Source: Schistosoma haematobium
Taxonomy: Eukaryota; Platyhelminthes; Trematoda; Strigeidida; Schistosomatidae
Assembly: GCF_000699445.3 (NCBI RefSeq)
Contig: NC_067195.1
Span: 60,611,591 to 60,675,590 of the forward strand
Length of the DNA stretch: 64,000 nucleotides
Direction of reading: 5' to 3'
How positions within the stretch are numbered: the first letter of the stretch is position 1; each line of letters opens with the position of its first letter. The position numbers were made by a program, and so were the translations under genes. Under the pieces are notes generated by a model that saw nothing but the letters and a program-made list of their open reading frames with translations, was not told the DNA's origin and made no database searches. Positions 49,336 to 59,573 of the stretch are shown piece after piece.

Positions 49336-49508
49336 AATTCGAATCTCGTGGGGTGCGGAATCGTGGATGCGCACTGCTGAGGAGTCCCATACTAGGACGA
49401 AACGGCCGTCCAGTGCCTCCAAGTTTTCAATGGTGGTCTAGCTTCAATTGACTCGTGATTTCAATCCGTGAAATTTCTAAAATCTCCACAAAACCCCTTC
49501 TGATAAAA
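49336..49508 (+). mobile_element. Hammerhead SINE, 5'-truncated, with intact ribozyme
   Basis: Starts inside box B (TTCGAATCTCGTGG), keeps a complete ribozyme block and the full tail (CTAGCTTCAATTGACTCGTG ... CACAAAACCCCTTCTGATAA). It lies 90 bp from the foldback at 48986. Confidence 0.8.
49365..49420 (+). ncRNA. Hammerhead ribozyme, variant N7=G, complete
   Basis: Best ribozyme of the second SINE family. Helix I is GCACTG (49371-49376) with CAGTGC (49411-49416), plus an outer GGA/TCC. The core is CTGAGGA (49377-49383). Helix II is GTCC/GGAC around CATACTA, and GAA lies at 49399-49401. Helix III is the palindrome ACGGCCGT (49402-49409), and cleavage is expected after the C at 49410. Every catalytic position matches the hammerhead consensus; N7 is G instead of the commoner pyrimidine. 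The loop-less helix III suggests it may work best as a dimer, as reported for S-alpha. Confidence 0.75.
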
Positions 49509-49782
49509 AACAGTTAATTTTCTTGCAACTGTAATGAATTATGAAGAAGTCATATAAATAATTATATAATAATAATAATGTTAAGATAGTTATAAAAACA
49601 ATAAAACTTATGTAGTGATGGATCATTCACCTAAGCTACAAATCTTCTTTACAATCATAAAACATATGTAATAAGCATAAATATTATGAGATGGAAAAGT
49701 CAAAATATTTTTGAAATTTATTTGTTATATGTAAGTTATTATTATTTAAGGATTCAATCATTTCTGATTCCAAAAAATTACA

Positions 49783-49797
49783 CACACACACACACAC
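49783..49797. repeat. (AC)n microsatellite
   Basis: Short uninterrupted AC dinucleotide run. Confidence 0.85.
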
Positions 49798-51281
49798 GAC
49801 AATTGTAAAACAGAAATAGTTTTTTTTAATTATATAAATTGATCATCAGAAGGAGAGAATTAGAATTAACATGACTGTTTGACTGATATTAATGTAGTCA
49901 AGACAAATTAAAGGTTGTAGGTACATTTATAATATGACTAGTTAACTTAATATTTTATAAGTTAAAAATAGGACTTGAATGAATATTTAGACTAATAGGA
50001 AGTTGCAAACTAAGATGTTTAGAAAATTTAGACATAACGACATGATAGATATCTATTTCGATTAAAACAATGATATTCATGATGATAGTACGTGATTAAA
50101 GACAGCGCTCATGTTCATCATTAAATGAACTATGTACATGGCAAATCCATTCTTATTTATTAGTGCAATTTTTTAAATTTCATTCTGTATCACGTAGTTT
50201 CAGAGTGAGTGCCAATGAGGAGTAGCATATTATGGAAAATGAAAATGATTCAATGTTCCCTTAATCTCTTGAAATATGTTAAACTGTTTTAAATAAATCA
50301 TACCAAATAAGACTGATTTGTATACACAGATTCGTTTTATAATAACTGTTATGTAACTAGTAGTTAGCAATAAGTCGATTGTTAAATCTGTGCTGATAAC
50401 TGATGTGAAATAAGAATAGTGTTATAAATAATTTCAAATCAGTTCATCAATGAACAGTCATTTACCGTCATAAAAGTACAGATTTGATGTCATCAACGGT
50501 ATTGAAATTCGTTTTTAATTTTTGTCAGGTCGTCTACTTGAACTTTGATCATTTGCTTTATGATTGTAATGTTAATACAATAAATTTTCTTATTCTGGAC
50601 TGTTTTTTACGAATGAATTATGTATATGAACTGTATAATATATTCATGCACTTATGTAAAAAAACTAAACTTATAATAACGTTAAAAATGGTTTAAGATG
50701 TAACCAGGGATACTATAGTAATTGGCGTCTCTCCCCTCATGTTTATTCTTTCAGAAAACAATTTAAAAAAATATATTGAGTATCATGTCTATTAAACATT
50801 TAATATGGCGCATAAATGTCGAAACCTTTACGGTTGAAGATGAATAACAGATAAATGGTTTTAGGTTGCATTTTTGAATTATTGCAAAGAAGATGTATAT
50901 TAAAGTAGAATTTATGGTAATAAAGTATATTTATTTTGGGAATTCTTTACAATAACTAAACAGTGGTGAATAGAAAGCAACTATTATTATCATTATTATT
51001 ATGTATATCTTGATTTGGTATATGTTAATTTATTACTGAAGATTGAACTATGATTTAAATCTTATTATGAAGATCAGTGTAAGACCGTACCTAAACAAAT
51101 GCGTGATAACCAAAATTTAAACTCTACAACTAAAGAATATTTCAAAGGCGTTTAAATTTTTCAACCTCCTCAGTTTTACTATATAGTGAAAAAATTATTT
51201 GATTAAGCAGTTATAAAACTTGTAAACACTGAACACTTCTACTAGTCATTTTTAGAATCTTTAATGAACTTTTAGATTTCA

Positions 51282-51327
51282 TGAGTGGCCTATGCTCCAC
51301 AAGGAGTAACAGAAGTAAGTAGGTAAA
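51282..51327 (+). repeat. RTE 3' terminal scrap
   Basis: GAGTGGCCTATGCTCCACAA then GGAGTAACAGAAGTAAGTAG matches the final codons and GTAA-type tail of SR2-like elements. Very short. Confidence 0.5.
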
Positions 51328-51630
51328 TCTTAGGTTTCACTAGATATAATAATTTGCTTATATTTAACCGTCAATCATTTGATACTTATGTTGAATTTCA
51401 TCAAAATGTGAAATATGAATAAAGAAAATCTCAAAATTGAATACAGAAATCTAATTTAAGACAGTTAATCCTATAAAAATATCCATATGCAACATACGAT
51501 TTCAAAATGACTTATAGGGACAGAATACAAGGGATTTGAATTATTTAATATAATTATCTATATCCCTGTCATAAAATTAACCTTTTATAACCTATTAAAA
51601 AGATGTAAATGGTTTTGAATTATTTTTTCC

Positions 51631-52385
51631 GGTCAGCGTTTTTTTAGCGAGTTAGTTTTCTACGGAATGGAGTCGCTAACCCCATGCCCAACCCTCCTCC
51701 TTTATCCGGGCTTGGGACCGGCAGTAGCCCCAGATACAACACGACGTGGAACAATCGAATCACACTTGACGGAGAAGATTTGAAAGGTATAAAAACCTTT
51801 ACATATGTGGTCAGCGTCATTGATGAACACGGTGGATCTCATGCAGATGTGAAGGTGCTGATCGGAAAACCAAGAACAGCATATCTACAACTGAAGGACA
51901 TATGGAACTCAAAACAACTGTCAACCAACATCAAGGTCAGGATTTTCAATACAAATGTCAAAACAGTTCTACTGTATCGATCGGAAACCTCGAGAACTAC
52001 CACAACCATCATCCACAAGATACAAGTGTTTCTTAACTGTTCCCTACGTAAAATACTTCGCATTCGTTGGCCAGACATTATTAGTAACAACCGACTGTGG
52101 GAGAGAACAAACCAGATCTCAGCAGAGGAAGAAATCAGGAAGATGCACTAGAAGTGGATAGGACACATTGAGGAAAGCACCAAACTGTGTCACGAGGCAA
52201 GCCCTCACATGAAATTTTGAAGGCCAAAGGAGGAGAGGAAGACCAGAGAACACATTACGCCGGGAAATGGAGATAAACATGAGGAAAATGAACAATAGTT
52301 GGATGGAACTAGAAGAGAACGCCTAGGACGTAGTGGGTTGGAGAATGCTGGCCGGCGGCCTATGTTTCATTGGGAGTAACAAGCA

Positions 52386-52416
<31 letters not shown>

Positions 52417-52420
52417 AAAG
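51631..52420 (+). mobile_element. SR2-like RTE, leader fused to 3' end (copy 3)
   Basis: From about 51734 onward it is nearly identical to copies 1 and 2 and ends in a (GTAA)n run at 52388-52415. Upstream, 51640-51733 is a GC-rich stretch (CCCATGCCCAACCCTCCTCC, GGGCTTGGGACCGGCAGTAG) with the look of a retrotransposon leader. The element therefore seems to have lost everything between its leader and the late RT region. The open frame 51684-52151 crosses the joint. It keeps TGG where copies 1 and 2 have TAG, but shares TGA (52210) and TAG (52324). Confidence 0.75.
52388..52415 (+). repeat. (GTAA)n tail of the SR2-like copy
   Basis: About six GTAA units directly at the 3' end of copy 3, the longest such tail of this family here. 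Confidence 0.9.
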
Positions 52421-52677
52421 GTGTAAAATGCTGTTAAACAAACGAGTAAATTTCCAAATTACTTCAATGGTAGAGAAATACTTTCAAAATACCAACAATT
52501 CATAACTGAATCTTTTGATAAACTTGTAGTAATCAATTAAGGTGTTTTGCAAAATGTAGAATCAACCGTAATAATATTTTATAGGTCTATATAAATGTGC
52601 AAGAACTAAATGAACTTGAAACAATACAACTATTATTTTAAAAAATGCAGAATAAATTTTTGGATAAACTAACTTAC

Positions 52678-52980
52678 ATCTATGGTATATGTTTTTTCTA
52701 CTCCTTCTAACATGAGAATATAACATAGTTCTTCTTTTCCAGACGGTTTAAAATCATGCAATGTACCTTTACGTTTACCAAATCCAGAACGTAATGTACC
52801 ACATTGAGAAGTTTCTAGGCTCAATTGACTAGATAATCCATATTGTCTTGTATTTTGACTATTGCCTGTAGTACAACGACGGCGTAAACTTTTGTAATAT
52901 TCTTCTTTTGATAATGTATCAGTGACTTCAATTGTACCATCTTCCAAATATTGTACATTTTGATGATCATTTGGTAAACT
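52678..52980 (-). CDS. FERM protein exon: N-terminal extension and start of FERM F1 lobe
   Basis: Internal coding exon of 101 codons, phase 0 at both ends. The acceptor is a pyrimidine-rich tract ending TTGTAG; the donor is GTAAGT. The first ~77 residues are a polar, basic and Ser/Thr-rich extension (short motifs SKEEYYKSLRRR and GFGKRKGTLHDF) that I cannot assign. The last ~20 residues, with ELCYILMLEGVEKTYTID, match the first beta strands of a FERM F1 (ubiquitin-like) lobe, as in protein 4.1. Because the exon begins at a splice acceptor, an exon further upstream must carry the start codon; I did not find it. The next intron is about 21.5 kb and full of mobile elements. A second AG two bases downstream could give a slightly different start, but only 52980 keeps phase 0. 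Confidence 0.85.
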
Positions 52981-55600
52981 CTACAAGTTAAAAAAGTTAG
53001 AACAGTTATGATATATATATGTACATGCTTTAATGTTAAGTTGATTATCAAAAATAATCTAAAATCCTTCTTATAATTAAGTTCGAAAATTATCAGTTTC
53101 CTCAATTAACTTCAAGTCACATAATTTCAAGACTTCGAAGCAATTCAATTAATTTCTTTTCTTTATAGGTAATGAAATGTTTTTCAGTTTCAAATATAAG
53201 AATTTACTGACTAGACAAAGTGAAAAAAGCACTTTAGATTGTTTATAGTAATCATTAAAATGGTTTAGTTTGTTTGTTAACGTTTTGGTTTGATCATTTA
53301 AATAGTTCATTACAACCAGTAAAAATAATCACCTGTTAAATCTTACGGGATATTTGACAGTCCTGGATGGTGACAGCGGTAATAGAATATATCTGATTAA
53401 CATCATCAATAAGCTATATCTTAATATGATGTATAACTGTCTTTTAATGAGAAACATTCTATATCATTTTCAAAAATACTAATATTTTGAATCCATATAT
53501 GTACTTCTTGTTAAGATGTTGCAAAAATAATTCCTCGTCCAACGAGTTGTACATATATTAGTCGATAAACCTGAACACTGAATGAATATAAAGTTTTACT
53601 TAAAAGATCATTGAACTTAAAATTTATCAGTAAGGAAAAAGACATCAAATAACATTAACAAGTTAAGTATATCAAGAGCAAGCAATAAGATAGAATATAA
53701 ACTATCAAATTTCTTCATTTTAACAGTCACCAAAATCATTTATCACGTTGAAAAACTTTATAGTAATCATGAAAAAAAGGAAAAACGTTGGGTAACCACC
53801 CAGTCAAATGAAAACTAGGCATTCGAATTAACAATAAACTCTATATGGTCATATCTATATTCAAGGTAGAATCTCTATAGCAAAAAGATGTTATGTATTT
53901 CAAAATTATTGATTCATACTGATAATGATACTATGAATAGATCAGTATAAAAATTCATTTTAACAAGAATTGAATATTTAACTGAGGTAAAATGAAAGAG
54001 TATCTGTTTGCATATTTTCCAAGATTTCCATAGATCTAAGAATAAAAAGTATAAACATCAAAGAAATTAAGCTTTGGATCTATTATTCAGCGTAATATAT
54101 TTTACTAAATCTAGAATAGCAGATTATACTTTAAAACATAACATCGTAAACTATAAGAAAAAATGGATGACTTAAAAATAATTTTATAAAATGTATCAAA
54201 TTAAAACTTTACTAATTCATTCTCATATAATGATAAGTTTCTCAATTAGTAACTAAGCTAAAATGAATGAATTAAATTAGTGTGTGGAATATCCACAATT
54301 ATAAAATGATATTGATATTGATCCAGCATAAATAATGAATGCTAATCATTGAACTATTACTTAACTTCACCTTACTACAAGCTGGATGTGCTCACACGTG
54401 TTGATGTCCACACCGGAACTCAAACCTGGTACCTTTCACTTCGAACGCACAATGTGCTATCCACTGAGATACTGATTACAGATAGCTACCAAGTTGTCTT
54501 ACTGGCATATATCACTATTAGAAAGGGTTTGGATTATCCTGTTGTTTTCGACCAAATTCTGATCAGTCTCCGTCGACACATTCTGCATTCTGCGCATACT
54601 GTCTCGACATATTAGTATTCACACAGGGATTCGAGGATGCACGTATGCTGACAAAGACCGGTTATAATTAATACAAAAAATATCACGAGTATGATAATGC
54701 AAACCCACACTGTTGATAATATGTACATACTCTACCCTAATACAAATTGATGCTAAAATGAGGTATTTGATACATAGATTACTAAGTAAATGGTAATAGT
54801 TAGACCGATAAAAGTGGATATTTATGTTTAGATGCTTATCGCACATTTATTCGATTTCTTTACTTGCCAAAAAACAGCTAGTATTATCAGATACGAGTCT
54901 AACTTTGTTATTTACACTGAAGAATTTTCTTAGCTATGTTTCAGTAAGTAATATTATGATCAATAAACAAGCCAAGTAAAAATAAAATATATAAACTTCC
55001 CTTGCAAATTAATATTTTAAACATGCAAAGATAACTTTCGTGAAAAAACTGACGGTATCAGTGAAGACAATAGAAAACAAGCATTCCTAGTCTTAGCTTA
55101 ACACTTCAAGTGTGCGTCTTGACAATCCACACAATAACAAACTCAAGATTCAAGGATCATGTGAGTTGTACGATATAGTTATCCACTGAGTCGAAATCTA
55201 ACACAACATTTTTCATCCAGTCTTTACAAAACATACAAGGCAATTTTGAAATCGCATATTTCCATCAAACAATATGTTTATGTATACAAAACATTAGCTT
55301 CACTTATTATGTGACTGGTTTTAGGAAGTGATTTATTGTTTCTTACATACTACTCACAAAGCGTATTACAAATATTTGACACTTGAATGATATAGTTGGA
55401 CTTTACTGATTTTGTCATAAATTTAATGGTTTAATATTCAAATTTATAGTGATTCCTGTAAGGACAAGATAAAAACTGTCAATCACCATCATGGATAACA
55501 GTTTAAACAGCAGAGGTAAACCACGTAGGTATGCTATTATCATGTATCTCTTCAGGAAGAGGTACCCTGTAACACTTGTGTTCAAGTAGTACTGGTATTA
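52981..55600. other. Region upstream of the first recovered FERM exon
   Basis: AT-rich, about 2.6 kb. It must be intronic, since the exon at 52980 begins with an acceptor. A promoter and first exon could be here or beyond the window; I could not identify either. Contains an S-alpha head fragment at 54375-54500. Confidence 0.45.
54375..54500 (-). mobile_element. S-alpha type SINE head, truncated
   Basis: Minus strand shows a box A-like ATCTCAGTGGATAGCACA and box B-like GGTTTGAGTTCC, then ACATCCAGCTTG. It stops just where the hammerhead core would begin. Only the tRNA-like half remains. Confidence 0.6.
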
Positions 55601-55643
55601 TAGTGCTTGTTGAAATCCCGATCGAAGCTGCTACCTTGACGCG

Positions 55644-55958
55644 GTGGTCGGGCTTGCCTATCGTGATGACCCAACCGAGCTATATTGGCTGGAACATATG
55701 TTCCTGCAGGTTATACCATGCCAGGCAGGTCGATTGGTGAGCGGTAAGACTAAAAGCAGCAACTCAAGGTCTGAGGGCGAAGTCGTACTGCTGACTGTAG
55801 AGAGGTGTGACAGCAGTAAGGTGTTTCCTTCAGACAACCAGCATGACAGCGATGCTGCCTTCCCACAAGGAGGGGTGGGGTTAGAAAAGGTCGACCCCAA
55901 AAATGTCACACCTCACCTTACCTCACGGATTTCCGTCTCCGGCGGTAAAGCCCCTTGA
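55644..55958 (+). CDS. Leader ORF of RTE family 2
   Basis: 104 codons. It aligns in frame with the diverged copy at 46699-47061, sharing L-E-H-M-F, P-C-Q-x-G-R, G-E-V-V-L and V-F-P-S-D. Its TGA stop (55956-55958) overlaps by two bases the first codon of the next open frame (55955). No domain recognised; it may be a vestigial first ORF or only leader sequence. Confidence 0.4.
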   Translation: MVGLAYRDDPTELYWLEHMFLQVIPCQAGRLVSGKTKSSNSRSEGEVVLLTVERCDSSKVFPSDNQHDSDAAFPQGGVGLEKVDPKNVTPHLTSRISVSGGKAP

Positions 55959-57025
55959 AGAACGGAGCTAACCCATTAAAAACCTTTCACGAAAAGGCCG
56001 TGCGCAACCGGCCTCAAGCAGTTGTCTCTTGGACTCTGCGGTCACGCTTCCAGGTCGTTAAGATCAACACTAATCTGAATTCCCTTTCAGGTTCCTCAGG
56101 AAGTACCTTTCCATGGTGTGGGCAGCCGGGAAGTGACATCAGCCCTCATACCCGTAACAGCACACGAGACCAAGGTGGTCACATTCAAATCCTTCCCGCA
56201 CCTCCTAATACCTCTCTTATCTCCACGACTAACCCACCTCACGTCTCTTTATCACCTCGCACTGCTAGAGCAAACGATTCGAGTACGTGGAACGCCATTC
56301 CTGGTCTCCTGAAACCACGCTCTAAACTATACGTAGGAGCTTTTAACGTCCGAACACTGTGCCAAATAGGACAGCAGGCTTCCTTAGCTAGGACTTTAGA
56401 ATCTCGCGCCATTGATGTGTGCTGCGTCTCCGAAACGCGCATACAGGATCCAAGTAGCGTCATTCATTTCACCTCACCATGCCAAAATAAAGAACCGACT
56501 CGATTCACACTCCGTGTATCTGAAAGCCCAGATGATGCTTCTCGTGGCCTCCCCGGCCTAGGTATAGCATTGAGTCCTAGGGCAGAACTAGCTCTCTTAG
56601 ACTGGATCCCAGTAGACAGTCGTTTGTGCGCTGTCCGACTAAACGGAACAATAAGGACTCGGAAAGATAGGGACACTCGTCGTTGCCTCTTCGTCGTCTC
56701 TGCCTATTCTCCCACTGACTGCAGCTCAGATGATGTAAAAGATGAGTTTTACAGAAAGCTCTCCGACCTTCTCCGAAAAGCTAGGCGCTCGGGTGTAGTA
56801 ATAGTGGCCGGTGACTTTAATGTTCAAGTAGGTAAACTAAGCGAAAGGGAAAGACACCTAGGTGGATCTTATAGCATCGTGGCTGAAAGAACAGATAATG
56901 GCGACCGTCTGTTGCAGCTATGCTCAGATAGGCGCCTGTTCCTTGAAAGTACTAACTTTGAGCATAAGGAAAAACATCTTTTAACATGGCGACCCCTAAT
57001 TCGTCCCAACGTTGGACCCAAATAG
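55955..57025 (+). CDS. Endonuclease part of RTE family 2 (plus copy)
   Basis: Apurinic/apyrimidinic-type endonuclease that would nick target DNA to prime reverse transcription. Landmarks: GAFNVRTL (catalytic Asn), CVSETRIQD (catalytic Glu), FVVSAYSPT, VAGDFNVQVG (catalytic Asp and Asn) and LTWR. The frame is lost at 56993-56996, where this copy has four C and the inverted copy five, so the final WTQIDHIAIS (catalytic Asp-His) is read in another frame. The open frame begins without an ATG near its start; the true start is uncertain, and the endonuclease itself begins near 56335. Confidence 0.8.
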   Translation: MKNGANPLKTFHEKAVRNRPQAVVSWTLRSRFQVVKINTNLNSLSGSSGSTFPWCGQPGSDISPHTRNSTRDQGGHIQILPAPPNTSLISTTNPPHVSLSPRTARANDSSTWNAIPGLLKPRSKLYVGAFNVRTLCQIGQQASLARTLESRAIDVCCVSETRIQDPSSVIHFTSPCQNKEPTRFTLRVSESPDDASRGLPGLGIALSPRAELALLDWIPVDSRLCAVRLNGTIRTRKDRDTRRCLFVVSAYSPTDCSSDDVKDEFYRKLSDLLRKARRSGVVIVAGDFNVQVGKLSERERHLGGSYSIVAERTDNGDRLLQLCSDRRLFLESTNFEHKEKHLLTWRPLIRPNVGPK

Positions 57026-57039
57026 ATCACATCGCTATC

Positions 57040-57734
57040 AGCCACCGATGGAGGGGCTCGATAGAAGACTGTCGCTCATTCTGGAGCACATGCTTAGATT
57101 CAGATCATGCTCCAGTACGAGCGCGTATTTGCTTGCGTCTTACTGGACGTAAAAAGACGCTGCATGTAAACCTCTTAGGGGCCTACTAAATGACAGTCAA
57201 GCTAAGATTATATTTCAGAAACAACTAGGAAAACAGTTAGGCAGCCATGTATGTGATGCCCACCCCGAGGCAGCATGGAATGATATCCGAAAAGCTGTGA
57301 AAACAGCAGTGATATCTGCTAGTACGGTAAACCACAAGGTTAGGGAGAAACACTGGATCTCAGCAGCATCTATCTCACTGATAGATGCTCGGAAACTCAT
57401 TCCACCTGGCTCTGAACATAATGAAGAGCGGAGTCAGCTTAAGCGCAAGCTGACAAGAAGTCTACGCAACGATCGTGAACAGTGGTGGGTAGCGAAAGCA
57501 AGAGAGATGGAAAAGGCAGCGGCAATAGGTAATAGCAGACAATTGTTCAGACTTATTAAGGAAACCGGTATTGGGAATTCGACTGTTAGCGAAACAATCT
57601 CAGAGGAAGATGGACATATTACACATTCTCAATCCAGGAGATTGGATCGATGGGCAGAACACTTTAGGGATCAGTTCAACTGGCCTTCAGCCACACTTCA
57701 GTTTCCCACGATCTCCAGGCAACCTGGATGGTAA
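57040..57734 (+). pseudogene. Endonuclease-RT linker of RTE family 2 (plus copy)
   Basis: Reads SIEDCRSFWSTCLDSDHAPV, then breaks at the A run 57151-57155 (five A here, six in the inverted copy). It resumes as a helical, charged linker (AAWNDIRKAVKTAV-like, RSLRNDREQWWVAKAREMEK, WAEHFRDQFNWP). It ends at TAA 57732-57734, in frame with the RT downstream. The same TAA is in the other copy. Confidence 0.75.
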
Positions 57735-57860
57735 ATTACTTTAGATCCTCCGACTCTTTACGAAGTTGAAAAAGCCATAGGAAATCTGAAGTGTGGGAGA
57801 GCAGCAGGCCCTGACAGGTTTACTCCTGAGATTTTCAAGAATGGCGGTCCAGTATTAGCA

Positions 57861-59330
57861 GTGGGATTGACTGTGGTCTTGGGTAAAATTTGGGAACTGG
57901 ACAAAATCCCATCTGACTGGTCTCAATCACTGATTGTGTCAGTCTATAAGGAAGGACAAAAGTCTTCTTGTGACAATCACAGAGGAATCAGTTCGACAAA
58001 TATAGTGTCTAAAATATTAGCTTCAATAATACTTCGACGCCTAACTAAAGCTCGTGAAGAGCAGATTAGAGAAAACCAGGCTGGTTTTCGACCTGGACTT
58101 GGTTGTATAGATCAGATACTCGCACTACGTCAGGTTCTAGAACACAGACACACATTCAGACGCCCCACAATGGTAGTATTTCTCGACCTTAAGGCAGCAT
58201 TCGACTCTGTTGATCGTGAGGTTCTATGGCAGTGTTTGTCATTGACAGGAGTACCAAAGAAGTACATTAACCTTATAAAGGCTCTCTACTCGAACACAAA
58301 TGGTAGAGTGAGAGCTTATGGCGAACTGTCATCAGAATTGATTACCTCAAGTGGTGTTCGTCAGGGCTGTCCACTCTCCCCATTCTTGTTTAACTTTGTG
58401 GTCGACGTACTTTTAGAGATAACACTCTCCTCATCTAAATTTCCAGGGGTTGAACTTCTACCGGGAGGTTCACTTGTTGACTTAGAATATGCAGATGACA
58501 TAGTTTTATTTGGTGAAGACGCTGACAAAATTCAGAGTCTTCTGACCACTCTAAGCAACAATGCAAGCATGTTCGGGATGCGATTCTCTCCCTCGAAATG
58601 TAAAATGTTGCTTCAGGATTGTGTTACATCGACACCCGAACTAGTGATAGGGAGTGAAGTAGTTGAGTGTGTCGACCGCCTCACTTATCTTGGAAGTCTC
58701 ATCAGCCCTTGTGGTTTGGTGTGTGACGAAATCTCAGCACGGATACAGAAGGCTCGACTAGCTTTTGCCAACTTGCGTCATTTATGGCGTAGGCGAGATA
58801 TCCGTCTATCAACCAAAGGACGTGTTTACTGCGCAGCAGTTCGTTCCGTCCTTCTTTATGGCAGTGAAACATGGCCGGTAAGAGTAGAGGATATCCGTAG
58901 GTTACTAGTATTGGATCATAGGTGTCTTCGAAACATTGCTCGTATATCATGGGACCATCGAGTAAGTAACACAGTTGTTAGGAAACGGGTACTAGGTAAG
59001 GATGGCAAATCAGTTGATGAAGTAGTGAAACTTCATCAGTTGAGATGGCTGGGACACGTGTTACGTATGCCCAACGACCGACTGCCTCGATGTGTGGTGT
59101 TTTGTTATAAAGGAGTAGATTGGAAGAAAGCTAGGGTTGGCCAAACCAAAACATGGCACAAGTCCATGAAGTCACTGACAAGTGAACTGAGTCATGTTGG
59201 TAGGTGTAGACTACCTGGTTGGGGACCGCGAGATGATAGCAACCGATGGTTAGAGACCCTGAATGACATGGCTCAAAATCGTTTGCAACGGTGCAGGTGC
59301 ATCCACTCTCTGTGTTCTCCCAAATTCTAA
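57861..59330 (+). CDS. Reverse transcriptase part of RTE family 2 (plus copy)
   Basis: 489 codons from the first Met; the frame is open from 57735, just after the shared TAA, adding GRAAGPDRFTPEIF. Residue positions from Met: motif 1 at 41-60 (RGISSTNIVSKIL), motif 2 at 71-84 (ENQAGFRPGLGC), motif A at 107-116 (FLDLKAAFDS, catalytic D109), motif B at 165-174 (GVRQGCPLSP), motif C YADD at 210-213 (both Asp present), then thumb and a C-terminal domain with LRWLGHVLRMPN. All catalytic residues are intact. The product would copy element RNA at the nicked target. It is identical in sequence to the minus-strand ORF at 61005-62474. Confidence 0.92.
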   Translation: MGLTVVLGKIWELDKIPSDWSQSLIVSVYKEGQKSSCDNHRGISSTNIVSKILASIILRRLTKAREEQIRENQAGFRPGLGCIDQILALRQVLEHRHTFRRPTMVVFLDLKAAFDSVDREVLWQCLSLTGVPKKYINLIKALYSNTNGRVRAYGELSSELITSSGVRQGCPLSPFLFNFVVDVLLEITLSSSKFPGVELLPGGSLVDLEYADDIVLFGEDADKIQSLLTTLSNNASMFGMRFSPSKCKMLLQDCVTSTPELVIGSEVVECVDRLTYLGSLISPCGLVCDEISARIQKARLAFANLRHLWRRRDIRLSTKGRVYCAAVRSVLLYGSETWPVRVEDIRRLLVLDHRCLRNIARISWDHRVSNTVVRKRVLGKDGKSVDEVVKLHQLRWLGHVLRMPNDRLPRCVVFCYKGVDWKKARVGQTKTWHKSMKSLTSELSHVGRCRLPGWGPRDDSNRWLETLNDMAQNRLQRCRCIHSLCSPKF

Positions 59331-59573
59331 TCTTCTGAATTTGTCATGTCCCTTTTCTTTTCCTCTTTCCAAATTTGTTTCACTGGATTATACTCTTTAA
59401 ATAACATCTCCAAACCCTAATCTTCCCGATTACTGCTTATACTCTTATTACCTCTACCACTACGGGATTTGAATCGACAACTGCATCTCTGTGCTAATGT
59501 GGTGTGGCAACTCGAACTGATGTACGTGCGTACGAAGTTCTACGTTGTTACTGACTGTCTGACTGACTGACTC

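Larger units (their letters stand above)
55628..59573 (+). mobile_element. RTE family 2, near full-length plus-strand copy
   Basis: Single endonuclease-reverse transcriptase element about 3.9 kb long with leader, endonuclease (about 56335-57040), linker, RT (57735-59330), a ~230-bp 3' untranslated region and a (TGAC)n tail ending near 59573. The 4-bp tail, the domain order and the C-terminal LRWLGHVLRMPN motif fit the RTE clade. The reading frame is interrupted at two homopolymers and one TAA. It forms a tail-to-tail inverted pair with 60776-64000. Confidence 0.9.

Noticed and set aside
58702..58950. 82-codon frame antisense to the RT ORF, and its mirror at 61385-61633
   Set aside because: It exists only because the RT sequence is conserved; no family resemblance.
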